A stretch of DNA of 64,000 nt from Mesorhizobium sp. WSM4313 (GCF_002294725.1 NZ_NSFT01000002.1:310001-374000), one strand, 5' to 3'; shown: positions 35,496 through 46,752, counted from the first letter of the stretch. Notes: generated by a model from the letters alone, not told the origin. A program made the numbers and translations.

Positions 35496-37145
35496 ATGAC
35501 GGGATCAAACATCATCGATCTCACTCCCGAGATGCTTGCCGCGGCGGCCGAGAGCAAGGCCTGGCCGTTCGAGGAAGCGAAAAAAGTCATCGCCCGCTAC
35601 AAGGACAAGGACTTTCCCGAGACTGTCCTGTTCGAGACCGGCTATGGCCCGTCCGGCCTGCCGCATATCGGCACCTTCGGCGAGGTGGCGCGCACGACCA
35701 TGGTGCGGCATGCCTTCCGGGTGCTGACGCAAGATAAGGTCAAGACCAAGCTTCTGTGCTTCTCCGACGACATGGACGGCATGCGCAAGATCCCGGAGAG
35801 CGTGCCGGACCGCGCCGCGCTTGAGCCCTATCTGCATATGCCGCTTACCTCGGTGCCCAATCCGTTCGGCGGCGACTATGCGAGCTTCGCCGACCACAAT
35901 AATGCGATGCTGTGCCGCTTCCTCGACACGTTCGGCTTCGACTACGAATTCGCCAGCGCAACGCAGTACTACAAGGCCGGCCGTTTCGACGAGGTGCTGC
36001 GGCGCGCCGCCGAACGCTATGACGAGATCATGGGCGTGATGCTGCCGACGCTCGGGCCGGAGCGCCAGGCGACCTATAGCCCGTTCCTACCGATCTCGCC
36101 GAAGAGCGGCCGCGTGCTCTACGTGCCGATGATAAATGTCGACGCCAAGGCCGGCACCATCACCTTCGACGACGAAGGCACCGAGACGACGCTGCCTGTC
36201 ACCGGCGGCCGTGTGAAGCTGCAGTGGAAGCCGGATTTCGGCATGCGCTGGGCGGCGCTCGGCGTCGATTTCGAGATGTTCGGCAAGGACCACCAGACCA
36301 ACGCGGCGATCTACGACCGCATCTGCAACATCCTCGGCGGACGCGCGCCGGAGCATTTCGTCTACGAGCTGTTCCTCGACGAGGTGGGCCAGAAGATATC
36401 CAAGTCGAAGGGCAATGGGCTCACCATCGACGAATGGCTGACCTACGCGCCGACTGAAAGCCTCGGCCTTTACATGTACCAGCGGCCGCGGCAGGCGAAG
36501 AAGCTCTATTTCGACGTCATCCCGAAGGCGGTGGATGAGTATTACGCTTTCCTCGGCGCCTATCCGCGCCAGGACTGGAAGGAACGGCTTGGCAATCCGG
36601 TCTGGCACATGCATGACGGCAACCCGCCGGCGATCGACCTGCCGGTGCCTTTCGCGCTGCTGCTCAACCTCGTCAGCGCCTCCAACGCGCATGACAAGTC
36701 GGTGCTGTGGGGCTTCATCTCGCGGCATGCGCCGGGCGTGACGCCGGAGACGCATCCCGAACTCGACCGGCTGACCGGCTACGCGATCCGCTATTTCGAC
36801 GACTTCGTGAAGCCGACCAAGGTTTTCCGCGCGGCCGACGAGGTGGAGCGCGACGCGCTGGCCAAGCTCTCCGAGGCACTCGGCGCGCTGCCGCCGGGCG
36901 CCGACGGCGAAGCGATCCAGAACGCCGCGCTCAATGTGGCGCGCAAGATCGAGCGCTACCAGGACCATTCCAAGCAGAGCCCGGAAGGCGGGCCCGGCGT
37001 GTCGGTCGCCTTCTTCCAGATGATCTACCAGGTGCTGATCGGCCAGGAGCGCGGACCGCGCTTCGGTTCCTTCGCGGCGCTTTACGGCATCGCCGAGACA
37101 CGCGCGCTCATTGAGCGGGCGCTGGCTGGTCAGTTGGCGGCGTAA
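35496..37145 (+). CDS. lysS: Lysyl-tRNA synthetase, class I
   Basis: 549 residues. Class I LysRS, typical of archaea and alphaproteobacteria and unrelated to the class II enzyme of most bacteria. The HIGH-equivalent is [13 protein letters not shown] (about residues 50-62) and the KMSKS-equivalent is [12 protein letters not shown] (about 300-311). It charges tRNA-Lys. The last 38 bp overlap the 3' end of the convergent nuclease-like gene. No class II enzyme is visible in the window. Confidence 0.96.
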   Translation: MTGSNIIDLTPEMLAAAAESKAWPFEEAKKVIARYKDKDFPETVLFETGYGPSGLPHIGTFGEVARTTMVRHAFRVLTQDKVKTKLLCFSDDMDGMRKIPESVPDRAALEPYLHMPLTSVPNPFGGDYASFADHNNAMLCRFLDTFGFDYEFASATQYYKAGRFDEVLRRAAERYDEIMGVMLPTLGPERQATYSPFLPISPKSGRVLYVPMINVDAKAGTITFDDEGTETTLPVTGGRVKLQWKPDFGMRWAALGVDFEMFGKDHQTNAAIYDRICNILGGRAPEHFVYELFLDEVGQKISKSKGNGLTIDEWLTYAPTESLGLYMYQRPRQAKKLYFDVIPKAVDEYYAFLGAYPRQDWKERLGNPVWHMHDGNPPAIDLPVPFALLLNLVSASNAHDKSVLWGFISRHAPGVTPETHPELDRLTGYAIRYFDDFVKPTKVFRAADEVERDALAKLSEALGALPPGADGEAIQNAALNVARKIERYQDHSKQSPEGGPGVSVAFFQMIYQVLIGQERGPRFGSFAALYGIAETRALIERALAGQLAA

Positions 37146-37992
37146 CGGCCCCGCCATCGGCCGGCAGGATCGAATCCGGCGCCACCGGCGCCGGACCCGA
37201 CGCGGCCGGCACCGCCGGCAGCCCGTCGAGCTTCGGCGCCGGGCCGAAAATACCCTTCCTTGCCGAGCGGGCCTTGTTCTCGGCCTCGACATAGGGACCG
37301 CCTTGCGCGGCGCGCGCCCAGCCGTTCTCGACCAGCCACTGGCCGATGTCCTGATTGCCGATATGGCATTCGGCGGTAATGGTGTCGCGCCCGCCCTCCG
37401 GCGGCACCGTGCAGGCGACCGCGCGGCCGCGCAGGAAGGCGCGGAAGGCCGTCCTGGCGCGGGCGCCGCAGGCCCAACTCTTGCCCTCGTCGCTGCAGGT
37501 TTCATCGGCCTTGACGACATCCACGCCGGACACGGCGACCGCATAACCTTTCGACTCGATCAACCCGGCGGCGGTGGCGACCGGCTGGAACAGCTTGGTG
37601 CCGTTCCAGTCGCTTGGCATCTTCGTCTTGGGCGGCTTGGGCGGCCCGGCCAGCGCCAGATCGCTGAGCGGCGCGCGCGGCTCCACCCGTTCCAGTTCGT
37701 TGTCTGAAAGATCAGGTGGCGCCACGACGTCGGGATCGATGGCCCTCGAATGAGCAGCAGGCTTCGGCGGTTGTGGAGCGGCCGGCGCGGGAATAGCCGA
37801 GGTCGCCGGCTCTTGCGTCGCATCGGAAGCGGAAAGCGTATTGTCGCCGGTGGGGAGTGCGTCGGCGATGGGATCGATCTGATCGACCGTGACGGCGCTT
37901 TCGTGGCCCTTGACCGCGTGTCCGCCGGCAACAACAAGAGCCGCCATGACCGGGACCGCCAGCACCGCCAGGGCTGTCTGAAGAAGCCGCAT
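37108..37992 (-). CDS. Exported degenerate thermonuclease-like (SNase) protein
   Basis: 294 residues. It has a signal peptide, a long Pro/Ala-rich low-complexity linker (residues about 30-115), then an SNase-like C-terminal domain ([40 protein letters not shown] ... [13 protein letters not shown] ... [13 protein letters not shown]). The usual catalytic Asp-Gly-Asp-Thr and Arg/Glu motifs are not recognisable, so it may bind rather than cut nucleic acid. Four Cys residues suggest disulphides. Ends 38 bp inside the convergent lysyl-tRNA synthetase gene. Confidence 0.72.
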   Translation of the reverse strand: MRLLQTALAVLAVPVMAALVVAGGHAVKGHESAVTVDQIDPIADALPTGDNTLSASDATQEPATSAIPAPAAPQPPKPAAHSRAIDPDVVAPPDLSDNELERVEPRAPLSDLALAGPPKPPKTKMPSDWNGTKLFQPVATAAGLIESKGYAVAVSGVDVVKADETCSDEGKSWACGARARTAFRAFLRGRAVACTVPPEGGRDTITAECHIGNQDIGQWLVENGWARAAQGGPYVEAENKARSARKGIFGPAPKLDGLPAVPAASGPAPVAPDSILPADGGAVTPPTDQPAPAQ

Positions 37993-38001
37993 CAGCCCGG
38001 C

Positions 38002-38643
38002 CTACTGGCTCGCCCAGACGATGCGCGCCATCCATTCGATATCGCGCGTCGGGATGTCTCGGTCGGGGTGGTCTGGGTTGAGCGAAACCAGCACGATCGA
38101 TTTCATCGTTTGCCGGTCGAGCACCTTGGCCATCACCTCGCCGGCGGTGGTCTTGACGACAACGCGATCGCCTTTGCGGGTCGGCGCGCCCGGCTCGACG
38201 ATCAGCACATCGCCGTTGCGGTAGAGCGGCAGCATGGAATCGCCTTGCACCTGCAGCGCGTAGGACGTCTCGGTCGCCCGCGCCGGAAGCTCGACCAGGT
38301 CCCAGCCCTGCCCGGCCGGATAGCCTGCATCGTCGAAGAAGCCCCCCGCTCCCGCCTGGGCGAAGCCAAGCAATGGAACCGCGCTGCGGTGCTGGGCGAC
38401 GGAGGCACCACTGCGACCTTCGACCAGTCCGGTGAATTCCTCCAGCGAAGCGCCGGTGGCCTCGATGATCTTGGCCAGCGATTCGGTCGAGGGCCAGCGC
38501 GGCCGGCCGTCGGACGACAGCCGCTTCGACTTGTTGAAGGCTGTCGAGTCAAGGCCCGCGCGCCGGGCAAGTCCGGAAGCCGATAGCGAATAGCGCTCAG
38601 CGAGAGCATCGATTGCGGCCCATACGCGGTCGTGTGAGAGCAC
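38002..38643 (-). CDS. C1-type repressor with S24 (LexA-like) peptidase domain
   Basis: 213 residues. An N-terminal HTH (LSASGLARRAGLDSTAFNKSKR ... WPSTESLAKIIEATGASLEEF) is joined to an S24 domain with Ser in QVQGDSMLPLYRNGD and the catalytic Lys in GEVMAKVL, the pair that allows self-cleavage. It ends 9 bp before the start of the SNase-like gene, so they are co-transcribed. No phage genes are nearby. Rhizobial genomes carry such repressors in the core, with unknown targets. Confidence 0.88.
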   Translation of the reverse strand: MLSHDRVWAAIDALAERYSLSASGLARRAGLDSTAFNKSKRLSSDGRPRWPSTESLAKIIEATGASLEEFTGLVEGRSGASVAQHRSAVPLLGFAQAGAGGFFDDAGYPAGQGWDLVELPARATETSYALQVQGDSMLPLYRNGDVLIVEPGAPTRKGDRVVVKTTAGEVMAKVLDRQTMKSIVLVSLNPDHPDRDIPTRDIEWMARIVWASQ

Positions 38644-38940
38644 GCGCGCACTCCTTCAAACAGGAAAAAATGCCTCAAGCCTGTCTAGCGCGCAGTCATG
38701 CCCTTGTCCACCGGTGCTGCCGGCGGATCGTTAACAATGCTCCATGAGCCTCCTTCTAGCGCACCTCCTATCCTATCCCGGCCAAGGCCTTCGGCGGGCG
38801 CTTGTGGCGCATGGAATGCAGGCCGGGCGACCGTATCCGCAAGGCAGGCGAACCGTCGTCGCCTTCGACGATGAGCTGATGGTCTTCTCGGACGAGGTGA
38901 CAGATTCCTGCTCGGCAGGGCAGCCTGAGCCGAAGCGCGA
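38644..38940. other. 297-bp gap without a convincing gene
   Basis: It contains an AT-richer promoter-like segment next to the S24 gene (about 38655-38690) with CAGGAAAAAATGCCTCAAG. Open frames on both strands are short and lack family features. I see no repeat or RNA. Confidence 0.4.
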
Positions 38941-39483
38941 TCAGGCCGCCTTGGCCTGTTCGCGCAAATTCCGGTGCGACACCATGAAGGTCCGCTCGGC
39001 TTCGGTCGGCGGGCGTGGACCGGCGGCGTGGCCGAGCGCTGCGACGACCTCCTCGATGTCGAGGAAGCGGCGGCCGCCACGATCGTAGACACCGCCTGTG
39101 GTCAGGATCAGCGCCGCCGTCTCGCCGCCGTCGAGGACGAAGCGGTGCCTGCCGATGACGGACGTGCCTTCCCAGGTCTCGATCGACGAGACCACCTCGA
39201 AGCGCCGCCACAGCCTGATCTCACGCGCATAGGCTACCTGCAGCCCGCCGATCATCGGCGCCCAGCCATTCTTGCGCGCCAATGCGATAAGGCCGATGCG
39301 CAGGAAGATGTCGATGCGGCCAAGGTCGGCCAGCATCATGTAGCGGGCGTTGTTCAGGTGCAGGTTGAAGTCGATGTCGATCGGCAGGCAGCGAAAAGCC
39401 AGCCGGCTTTCCTCGCCGACCCTATAGGTGCCACGGCTCGATGCCGTGGCCATGGTGCGGGCCATTCGCCCCCAGACATACAT
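38941..39483 (-). CDS. Acyl-CoA thioesterase, 4HBT-like hotdog fold
   Basis: 180 residues. The hotdog fold is indicated by LPIDIDFNLHLNNARYMMLADLGRIDIFLRIGLI, with the Asp/His-rich turn and the helix that binds CoA thioesters in this family. It lies 9 bp downstream of the FadB-type gene in the same direction, so it probably releases fatty acids or products from CoA as part of the beta-oxidation operon. Confidence 0.83.
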   Translation of the reverse strand: MYVWGRMARTMATASSRGTYRVGEESRLAFRCLPIDIDFNLHLNNARYMMLADLGRIDIFLRIGLIALARKNGWAPMIGGLQVAYAREIRLWRRFEVVSSIETWEGTSVIGRHRFVLDGGETAALILTTGGVYDRGGRRFLDIEEVVAALGHAAGPRPPTEAERTFMVSHRNLREQAKAA

Positions 39484-39492
39484 TCCGGTTCG

Positions 39493-41712
39493 TCAGGCCG
39501 CCTCTCGAACCTCGCCTTTCCGGTAGGGGTCGAAGCGCTGGTAGAAGGTCTCGCCCTTCTCGGCCATGTCGAGCAGAAGCTTCGGCGCCTTGAACTCGGC
39601 GCCATACTTCTTCTGCAGACCCTTGGCGATCTTGACGAAACGCTTGGCGCCGACGCCGTCGATGTAGGACAGCGCGCCGCCGGTGAAAGGCGCGAAGCCG
39701 AACGCGAGGATCGAGCCGACATCCGCCTCGCGCGGATCGGTGACGATGCCTTCCTCCATCACCCGCGCCGCTTCCAGCGCGATGGTGACCAAGAGGCGCT
39801 GCTTCAGCTCCTCATAGTCGACCTTTTCGGGCTTCAGCTGTGGGTAGAGGTCCTTCAGGCCCGGCCACAGCTTCTTCTTCGCGGGCTTTGCCGGATAGTC
39901 GTAGAAACCCTTGCCGTTCTTGCGGCCGAAGCGGCCATGCGTGTCGACCATCGTGTTGATCAGCGCCATCTGCCTGGGGTCGACGGCCTTCTCGCCGAGA
40001 TCCCGGATGGTCTGCTTCATGATCTTCTGGGCAAGGTCGACGGCCGTCTCGTCGGTCAGCGCGAGCGGACCGACCGGCATGCCGGCGGCCTTGGCGGCGT
40101 TCTCGATCATCGGCGCCGGCACGCCTTCGATCAGCATCTTGTAAGCTTCCGACATGTAGCGCAGCACGCAACGGTTGACGTAGAAGCCACGCGTGTCGTT
40201 GACGACGATGGGCGTCTTCTTGATGGCGCGTACGAAGTCGAAGGCGACGGCCAAGGCCTTGTCGCCGGTCTTCTTGCCGAGGATGATCTCGACCAGCATC
40301 ATCTTGTCGACCGGTGAGAAGAAGTGGATGCCGATGAAGTTCTTCGGCCGCGCCGAATTCTTCGCCAAAGCGGTGATCGGGATCGTGGATGTGTTCGAAG
40401 CGAAGATCGCCGAGGACTTCAGCACGGCCTCCGCTTTCTCTGTCGCGTCCTTCTTCACGCTCGAATCCTCGAAGACCGCCTCGACGACGAGGTCGCAGCC
40501 GGCAAGGTCGGCATAGTCCGCCGTCGGCGTTATCAGCGACAGGAGCTTGTCCTTGTCCTCCGGCTTGGCGCGACCCTTCTTGACCTGATCGGCCATGAGG
40601 CTGTCGGAATGCGCCTTGCCCTTCTCGGCCGACGGCAGATCGCGGTCTAGCAGCACGACCGGAATGCCGGCTTTTGCCGTAACATAAGCGATGCCGGCGC
40701 CCATGAAGCCGGCGCCGAGAATGCCGATCTTCTTGAATTTGGTGTCCGGCAGGCCGGACGGGCGGCGCGCGCCCTTGTTCAGTTCCTGCAGCGACAGGAA
40801 CAGCGAGCGGATCATCGCCGCCGCTTCCTTCGACTGCATGATCTCGGTGAAATAACGCTGCTCGATCCTGAGCGCGGTATCGAACGGCACCAGCAGGCCT
40901 TCATAGACGCATTTCAGGATCGCGGCCGCGGCCGGGTAGTTGCCGTAGGTCTCGCGGCGCAGGATGGCGATGGCCGGCGGCCAGAGATTGGCGCCGGCCG
41001 CCGAGTAGACCGGACCGCCCGGCAGCTTGAAGCCCTTCTCGTCCCAAGGCGCCACCGGCTTCAGGCCGTTCCTGATCATCGCCTTGGCGGTTTCGATCAG
41101 CTTCTTCGGCTCCGCGATCTCATGGATCAGACCCATCGCCTTCGCCTTTTGCGGCGTCAGGTTCTGGCCGGAGGTCAGCATCTGCAACGCCTGCTGCTGG
41201 TCTGTCAGCCGCGGCACGCGCTGGGTGCCGCCAGCGCCCGGGAAGATACCGATCTTCACCTCGGGCAGCGCCATCTTCACCTTATCGGAATCAGCGGCGA
41301 CGCGGCCATGGCAGGCGAGCGACATCTCGAAGGCGCCGCCCATGCAGGTGCCGTTGATCGCCGACACCCAGGGCTTCCCGGAAGTCTCGATCTTGCGGAA
41401 CAGGCCGGTCATGTAGCCGGCATTCTCGAACAGCGCCTTGGTCGCCCTCTCGAGGTCCTTCTCCTTGTCGACGGCGAAGGTGGCCAGCATCTTCTGCAGC
41501 ATGGTGATGTCGGCGCCGCCGGAGAAAGAGTCCTTGCCCGAGGTGATAACCGCGCCCTTGACGGCGGCATCGCCGGCCACATGATCGACTATGGCGTTCA
41601 GCTCGCGCATCACCTCCTCGGTGAAGACGTTCATCGAACGGTCCGGCATGTCCCAGGTGATCAGCGCAATGCCGTCGGCGTCGACGTCGAGGGTGAAATT
41701 GGTGTAGCTCAT
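39493..41712 (-). CDS. fadJ: FadB/FadJ-type bifunctional enoyl-CoA hydratase/3-hydroxyacyl-CoA dehydrogenase
   Basis: 739 residues. The N-terminal crotonase domain ([31 protein letters not shown] with the oxyanion-hole glycines; [20 protein letters not shown] with a catalytic Glu) is joined to a dehydrogenase with the NAD site [27 protein letters not shown], the catalytic HFFSPVDKM and two C-terminal 3HCDH domains. It performs the middle two steps of fatty-acid beta-oxidation. It sits just after the thiolase gene (14 bp apart). Confidence 0.93.
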   Translation of the reverse strand: MSYTNFTLDVDADGIALITWDMPDRSMNVFTEEVMRELNAIVDHVAGDAAVKGAVITSGKDSFSGGADITMLQKMLATFAVDKEKDLERATKALFENAGYMTGLFRKIETSGKPWVSAINGTCMGGAFEMSLACHGRVAADSDKVKMALPEVKIGIFPGAGGTQRVPRLTDQQQALQMLTSGQNLTPQKAKAMGLIHEIAEPKKLIETAKAMIRNGLKPVAPWDEKGFKLPGGPVYSAAGANLWPPAIAILRRETYGNYPAAAAILKCVYEGLLVPFDTALRIEQRYFTEIMQSKEAAAMIRSLFLSLQELNKGARRPSGLPDTKFKKIGILGAGFMGAGIAYVTAKAGIPVVLLDRDLPSAEKGKAHSDSLMADQVKKGRAKPEDKDKLLSLITPTADYADLAGCDLVVEAVFEDSSVKKDATEKAEAVLKSSAIFASNTSTIPITALAKNSARPKNFIGIHFFSPVDKMMLVEIILGKKTGDKALAVAFDFVRAIKKTPIVVNDTRGFYVNRCVLRYMSEAYKMLIEGVPAPMIENAAKAAGMPVGPLALTDETAVDLAQKIMKQTIRDLGEKAVDPRQMALINTMVDTHGRFGRKNGKGFYDYPAKPAKKKLWPGLKDLYPQLKPEKVDYEELKQRLLVTIALEAARVMEEGIVTDPREADVGSILAFGFAPFTGGALSYIDGVGAKRFVKIAKGLQKKYGAEFKAPKLLLDMAEKGETFYQRFDPYRKGEVREAA

Positions 41713-41726
41713 CTCTTCTCTCCCCG

Positions 41727-42935
41727 TCAGACGCGTTCGATAATGGTTGCGGTGCCCATGCCGGCGCCGATGCAGAGCGTGACCAGCGCGGTGTTGAGGT
41801 CGCGGCGCTCCAACTCGTCCAGCACCGTGCCCAGGATCATGGCGCCGGTGGCGCCGAGCGGATGGCCCATCGCGATCGCGCCGCCATTGACGTTGATCTG
41901 GTCGTGCGGGATGTCGAAGGCCTGCATGTAGCGCAGCACGACTGAGGCGAAGGCCTCGTTGAGCTCGAACAGGTCGATGTCCGACTGCTTCATCTTGGCG
42001 CGCTTCAGGAGCTTCTCGGTGACGTCGACCGGACCGGTCAGCATCAGCACCGGTTCCGAGCCGATATTGGCGAAGGCGCGGATGCGCGCGCGTGGCTTCA
42101 GTCCCATCGCCTTGCCGGCCTTCTTGGAACCGAGCAGCACGGCGGCGGCGCCGTCGACGATGCCCGAGGAATTGCCGGCATGGTGGACGTGGTTGACCTC
42201 CTCGATCTCGGGATGCTTCTGCACGGCGACCGCGTCGAAGCCGCCCATTTCACCGGGCATGACGAAGGACGGGTTGAGCGAGGCTAGCGACTGCATGTCG
42301 GTCGTGGGCCGCATGTGCTCGTCATGGTCGAGAATGGTGAGACCGTTCTGGTCCTTGATCGGGATCACCGAATTCTTGAAACGGCCCTCGCCCCAGGCCT
42401 TGGCGGCGCGCTTCTGGCTCTCGACGGCGTAGGCGTCGACGTCGTCGCGGGAAAAACCGTATTTGGTGGCGATCAGGTCGGCCGAGATGCCCTGCGGCAC
42501 GAACCAACCGGGCAGGCCGACGGAAGGGTCCATGAACCAGGCGCCGCCGGACATGCCCATGCCGACGCGGGACATGGATTCGACGCCGCCGGCGATGACG
42601 ATCTCGTCCGCCCCTTGCGCGATCTTGGCGGCGCCGAAATTGATGGCGTCGAGACCCGAGGCGCAGAAGCGCGATATCTGCATGCCGGGCGCCGAGGTCG
42701 CGTAGCCGGCCTCGAAGGCGGCTGCACGCGGAATGACGGAGCCCGCCTCGCCGACCGGATCGACACAGCCGAAGATGATGTCGTCGACATTGCCGGTGTC
42801 GAGCCCGTTGCGGTCGCGCAGCGCCTCAAGCGTCCTTGCGGCGAGCCGCACCGCCGGCACCTCGTGCAGCGAGCCATCCTTCTTGCCCTTGCCACGCGGC
42901 GTGCGCACGGCGTCATAGACGTAAGCCTCAGTCAT
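41727..42935 (-). CDS. fadA: Acetyl-CoA acyltransferase (thiolase)
   Basis: 402 residues. All thiolase catalytic residues are present: nucleophilic Cys in [13 protein letters not shown] (about residue 92), His in [14 protein letters not shown], and the second Cys in [11 protein letters not shown]. It cleaves 3-ketoacyl-CoA with CoA to end each beta-oxidation cycle. It is in one operon with the FadB-type gene. Confidence 0.94.
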   Translation of the reverse strand: MTEAYVYDAVRTPRGKGKKDGSLHEVPAVRLAARTLEALRDRNGLDTGNVDDIIFGCVDPVGEAGSVIPRAAAFEAGYATSAPGMQISRFCASGLDAINFGAAKIAQGADEIVIAGGVESMSRVGMGMSGGAWFMDPSVGLPGWFVPQGISADLIATKYGFSRDDVDAYAVESQKRAAKAWGEGRFKNSVIPIKDQNGLTILDHDEHMRPTTDMQSLASLNPSFVMPGEMGGFDAVAVQKHPEIEEVNHVHHAGNSSGIVDGAAAVLLGSKKAGKAMGLKPRARIRAFANIGSEPVLMLTGPVDVTEKLLKRAKMKQSDIDLFELNEAFASVVLRYMQAFDIPHDQINVNGGAIAMGHPLGATGAMILGTVLDELERRDLNTALVTLCIGAGMGTATIIERV

Positions 42936-42968
42936 TTTCGTGCTCCTTGGCTTTGCCGGCCGCCGCGC

Positions 42969-44141
42969 TCACAGAGAGCGCCCGATCAGCAATTTCATGA
43001 TTTCGTTGGTGCCGCCATAGATGCGCTGGACGCGGGCGTCGCGGTACATGCGGGCGATCGGATATTCATTCATGTAGCCATAGCCGCCATGCAGTTGAAG
43101 GCATTCGTCGACGACTTTGCCTTGCAGGTCGCTGAGCCAGTATTTGGCCATCGAGGCGGTGACCGGATCCAGGCCGCCGTCGATATGGCGGGCGACGCAA
43201 TCATTGTAGAAGACGCGGCCGATCGTGGCCTCGGTCTTCAACTCGGCCAGTTTGAACTGGGTGTTCTGGAAATCGATGACGGCCTTGCCGAAGGCTTTGC
43301 GTTCCTTGACGTAGTCGATGGTCAGCGCCAGCGCCCGCTCGATCATGGCGATCGCCCCGGTGCCGATCTGCAGCCGCTCCTGCGGCAATTGCTGCATCAG
43401 CTGGACGAAGCCCTTGCCTTCCTCGTGGCCGAGCAGATTGGAGGTCGGCACGCGCACGTCATTGAAGAACAGCTCGGACGTGTCGTTCGACTTCAGCCCG
43501 ATCTTATCGAGGTTGCGGCCGCGCTCGAAGCCCTCCACCTCATCGGTCTCGACGACGATCAGCGACGTGCCCTTGGCGCCCTTGTCCGGATCTGTCTTGG
43601 TGACGACGATGATCAGGTTGGCGAGCTGGCCATTGGTGATGAAGGTCTTCGAGCCGCTGATCTTGTAATGGTTGCCGTCCTTCTCGGCGCGGGTCTTGAC
43701 GCCCTGCAGGTCGGAACCGGCGCCGGGCTCGGTCATGGCGATGGCGCCGATCAGCTCGCCGGTTGCGAGCTTGGGCAACCATTTCTGCTTCTGCTCTTCG
43801 GAACCGTAATGCAGGATGTAGGGTGCTACGATCGAATTGTGCAGGCCGATGCCGAAGCCGTCGACGCCGACATGGCCGATCGCCTCGATGATGGCGCTCT
43901 CATGCGCGAAGGTGCCGCCCGAGCCGCCGTATTGCTCCGGCATGGAAGCGCAGAGCAGGCCGGCCGCTCCCGCCTTCAGCCAGCTCTCGCGGTCGAACAT
44001 CTCGTTCTTCTCGAACTCGTCGTAACGCGGCGCGATCTCCTCGGCCATGAAGCGCGATGCCATATCGTAGAGCATGCCGACCTCGTCCGCCGCCCAGGCG
44101 GGCTTTGGAAGACCAAGAATTTCGGCTGGATTTGTCGCCAC
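42969..44141 (-). CDS. Acyl-CoA dehydrogenase (short/branched-chain type)
   Basis: 390 residues, the standard four-domain acyl-CoA dehydrogenase size. FAD contacts are in GAIAMTEPGAGSDLQGVKTRAEKDG and the C-terminal YGGTNEIMKLLIGRSL. The latter has Gly where medium-chain enzymes have the catalytic Glu (YEGT), which fits the isovaleryl/long-chain-type class where the base lies in another helix. It performs the first beta-oxidation step. It lies in the same operon as thiolase. Confidence 0.92.
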   Translation of the reverse strand: MATNPAEILGLPKPAWAADEVGMLYDMASRFMAEEIAPRYDEFEKNEMFDRESWLKAGAAGLLCASMPEQYGGSGGTFAHESAIIEAIGHVGVDGFGIGLHNSIVAPYILHYGSEEQKQKWLPKLATGELIGAIAMTEPGAGSDLQGVKTRAEKDGNHYKISGSKTFITNGQLANLIIVVTKTDPDKGAKGTSLIVVETDEVEGFERGRNLDKIGLKSNDTSELFFNDVRVPTSNLLGHEEGKGFVQLMQQLPQERLQIGTGAIAMIERALALTIDYVKERKAFGKAVIDFQNTQFKLAELKTEATIGRVFYNDCVARHIDGGLDPVTASMAKYWLSDLQGKVVDECLQLHGGYGYMNEYPIARMYRDARVQRIYGGTNEIMKLLIGRSL

Positions 44142-44193
44142 GATTTCCTCCGCGTTCCGACACTTGTGGGCCGGCGGTGCCGGCCCGCCAAAC

Positions 44194-45990
44194 CTAGAAC
44201 GCTTCCGCCGGCAGCGCCATTAGCGTGTCCGCGCCACTCGTTATGCGGGCGAGACGCGCCGCCGTTTCCGGCATGACGCGCTCCATGAAGAATCGCGCGG
44301 TCGTGAGCTTGGCGTCGTAGAACGCGCCAGCTCCGTTGGCGCCGTCCGCGAGCTTCGCCTCAGCGGATTTCGCCATTTGCGCCCACATGTAGCCCAGCGC
44401 CACCAGGCCGAAGAGATGCATGTAGTCGCTCGAGGCCGCACCGGCATTGTCGGGCTTGGCCATGGCGTTCTGCACCAGCCACATGGTGGCCGCCTGCAGG
44501 TCGTTGAGGCCCTTCTTCAGCGCCTTGGTGAAGGGCGCCATCTTCTCGTCGGCGCGGTTTTCCTCGCAGAACTCGCCGACTTCCTTGAAGAAGGCCTGCA
44601 CGGCGCGACCGCCATTCTGCGCCAGCTTGCGGCCGACGAGGTCGAGCGCCTGGATGCCGTTGGCGCCTTCATAGATCATGGCGATGCGGGCGTCGCGCAC
44701 GAACTGGCTCATGCCGTGTTCTTCGATGTAGCCGTGGCCGCCGAACACCTGCTGCGCCATGACCGCGTGGTCGAAACCCTTGTCGGTGAGCACGCCCTTG
44801 ACCACCGGGGTCATCAGGCCGGTGTAGTCGTCGGCCGCCTGGCGGTCCTTGTCGTCACCGGAACGGTGCGCAACGTCGGACTTGATCGCCGTCCACAGCG
44901 CCAGCGCGCGGCCGGCCTCGTTGAAGGCCTTCATGGTCATCAGCGAGCGGCGGATGTCGGGATGGACGATGATCGGGTCGGCCTTCTTGTCCAGCGCCTT
45001 GGCGCCCGACAGCGAGCGGCCCTGCAGGCGGTCCTTGGCGTAGGAGACGGCGTTCTGGTAGGCGATCTCGGAGACCGAAAGCCCCTGCAGGCCGACGCCG
45101 AGTCGGGCCTCGTTCATCATCGTGAACATGGCCTTCAAGCCGCCGTTCAATTCGCCGAGCAGCGTGCCCTCCGCCTCGTCATAATTCATGACGCAGGTCG
45201 AGTTGCCATGGATGCCCATCTTCTCCTCGATCGAGCCGCAGGAGACGGTGTTCCTCTCACCGGGATTGCCCGAGGCATCGAGCTTGAACTTCGGCACGAT
45301 GAACAGCGAGATGCCCTTGACGCCTTCCGGCGCGCCTTCGGCGCGGGCAAGCACCAGGTGGACGATGTTGTCCGCCATGTCGTGCTCGCCGGCGGAGATG
45401 AAGATCTTCTGGCCGGAGATTCTGTAGCTGCCGTCGCCGTTGGGAACGGCCTTGGTGCGCAGCAGGCCAAGGTCGGTGCCGCAATGCGGCTCGGTCAGGT
45501 TCATGGTACCGGTCCAGGTGCCCTCGATCAGCCTGGGCAGCCATGTCGCCTTCTGCTCCTCCGTGCCGTGGGTGACGATCGCCGCGATCGCGCCTTGCGT
45601 CAGGCCGGGATACATCATCAGCGCCATGTTGGCGGAAACCATATATTCGGAAACAGCCTGGTGCACCGTGTAGGGCAGGCCTTGGCCGCCGAACTCGACG
45701 GGTGCCGCAAGCCCCATCCAGCCGCCTTCGCGATACTGGTCGTAGGCGTCCTTGAAACCCTTCGGCGTCGTTACCGAGCCGTCGTCATGGCGCACGCAGC
45801 CTTCCATGTCGCCGACGCGGTTCAGCGGATGCATGACGTTTTCGGCCAGCTTGGCACCCTCGGCGAGGATCGCCTCGAGCACGTCGGGCGTCGCATCCGA
45901 GAAGCCCGGAAGATTGGAATAGCGCTGATAGCCAAGCACATCGTTGAGCACGAACAGCGTGTCCTGGATCGGCGCCCTGTAGATCGTCAT
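44194..45990 (-). CDS. Acyl-CoA dehydrogenase with C-terminal extension (FadE-like)
   Basis: 598 residues from ATG 45990, preceded by GGAGGAAGG; the longer frame to 46086 has no homology. It is larger than usual because of the C-terminal domain (about residues 480-595). FAD/active-site features are [16 protein letters not shown] and [21 protein letters not shown], the latter with the YEG catalytic Glu. It heads the beta-oxidation gene cluster and is preceded by the operator at 46090-46111. Confidence 0.92.
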   Translation of the reverse strand: MTIYRAPIQDTLFVLNDVLGYQRYSNLPGFSDATPDVLEAILAEGAKLAENVMHPLNRVGDMEGCVRHDDGSVTTPKGFKDAYDQYREGGWMGLAAPVEFGGQGLPYTVHQAVSEYMVSANMALMMYPGLTQGAIAAIVTHGTEEQKATWLPRLIEGTWTGTMNLTEPHCGTDLGLLRTKAVPNGDGSYRISGQKIFISAGEHDMADNIVHLVLARAEGAPEGVKGISLFIVPKFKLDASGNPGERNTVSCGSIEEKMGIHGNSTCVMNYDEAEGTLLGELNGGLKAMFTMMNEARLGVGLQGLSVSEIAYQNAVSYAKDRLQGRSLSGAKALDKKADPIIVHPDIRRSLMTMKAFNEAGRALALWTAIKSDVAHRSGDDKDRQAADDYTGLMTPVVKGVLTDKGFDHAVMAQQVFGGHGYIEEHGMSQFVRDARIAMIYEGANGIQALDLVGRKLAQNGGRAVQAFFKEVGEFCEENRADEKMAPFTKALKKGLNDLQAATMWLVQNAMAKPDNAGAASSDYMHLFGLVALGYMWAQMAKSAEAKLADGANGAGAFYDAKLTTARFFMERVMPETAARLARITSGADTLMALPAEAF

Positions 45991-46089
45991 GCCTTCCTCC
46001 GCCCTTACGGTCCCGGTCCGACCAAGCAAGTCGCCTGTCCACGTCCTGGACAGGAGGCCGGGCCAATGTCGATGCTGCGATAGCAAATA

Positions 46090-46111
46090 TTGACGTTTGC
46101 GTAAACGTCAA
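46090..46111. promoter_or_regulatory. Palindromic operator ahead of the beta-oxidation operon
   Basis: Perfect 9-bp arms TTGACGTTT / AAACGTCAA flank a GCGT centre, 100 bp before the FadE-like start. This resembles binding sites of MerR-type regulators of acyl-CoA catabolism (LiuR class). The MerR gene at 46834-47298 is the evident candidate regulator, and a related sequence lies ahead of that gene. Confidence 0.72.
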
Positions 46112-46203
46112 CTTCGTCGCAGCCAAAATTTTTATTTGATCGGGCGTGTCAGAACTTGGGCCCCCCGCTTGTCTGCCCCTCTGCGGTGAGGCAACTTCGC
46201 AGC

Positions 46204-46752
46204 ATGGACCCAGCCGCACTCATCATTAGCATCCAGAGCCACTACCTGGATCAATTCAGGGCGTTCGTAAGAGAACAGCAGCAAGACTGCAGTCAGGGAG
46301 CCGCGGAGGTCAAGTTCCAACTCGCCGACCAAAACGAGCTCTTTCGGCAGCTATGCTGTGTCGACTTCGTCAGGAACGATGAAATGGTCGAACCCGTTGA
46401 ACTTCAGTCCGATATTATGCGCTTCGAGCCGATCTCGGGCAGAATTGGAAGTGCTGACCTGCTGATAGAACAGCTTCAATGGAACGATGTCGTCATCCAC
46501 CACACGCTGGCGTCTCCGCCGCTCGACAAGCTGAATGCCTGGTTCCAGCACTGGTTCGATCCGGACGATGAGCGCTACCGGGAAGGCGCAGAATTCGGAG
46601 ACATCATCCATTCGCTTTGGGTGCGCCCAAAGAAACTGACCGTGGATTTTGGAAAAGCCGCGCCGGATGCGTTCTGGAGCCTGCTAGCGCTTCTTGAAGG
46701 CGCGGGCACAACTGGATTGCGGATCAATTCGTCGGCAGGGGAGCTATCATGA
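46204..46752 (+). CDS. Hypothetical protein of lower GC content
   Basis: 182 residues from ATG 46204. I do not recognise a family. It is soluble, acidic and rich in aromatic residues, and codon choice is less GC-biased than in neighbours. The C-terminal half (WVRPKKLTVDFGKAAPDAFWSLLALLEGAGTTGLRINSS) resembles a conserved beta-alpha domain of uncharacterised proteins. It stands alone between divergently arranged fatty-acid genes and merR, which suggests insertion into the region (inferred). Confidence 0.7.
   Translation: MDPAALIISIQSHYLDQFRAFVREQQQDCSQGAAEVKFQLADQNELFRQLCCVDFVRNDEMVEPVELQSDIMRFEPISGRIGSADLLIEQLQWNDVVIHHTLASPPLDKLNAWFQHWFDPDDERYREGAEFGDIIHSLWVRPKKLTVDFGKAAPDAFWSLLALLEGAGTTGLRINSSAGELS

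Noticed and set aside
38644..38940. Possible small gene in the 297-bp gap (for example plus strand from 38744)
   Set aside because: The frame runs into the antisense of the thioesterase gene and has no recognisable features or ribosome site.
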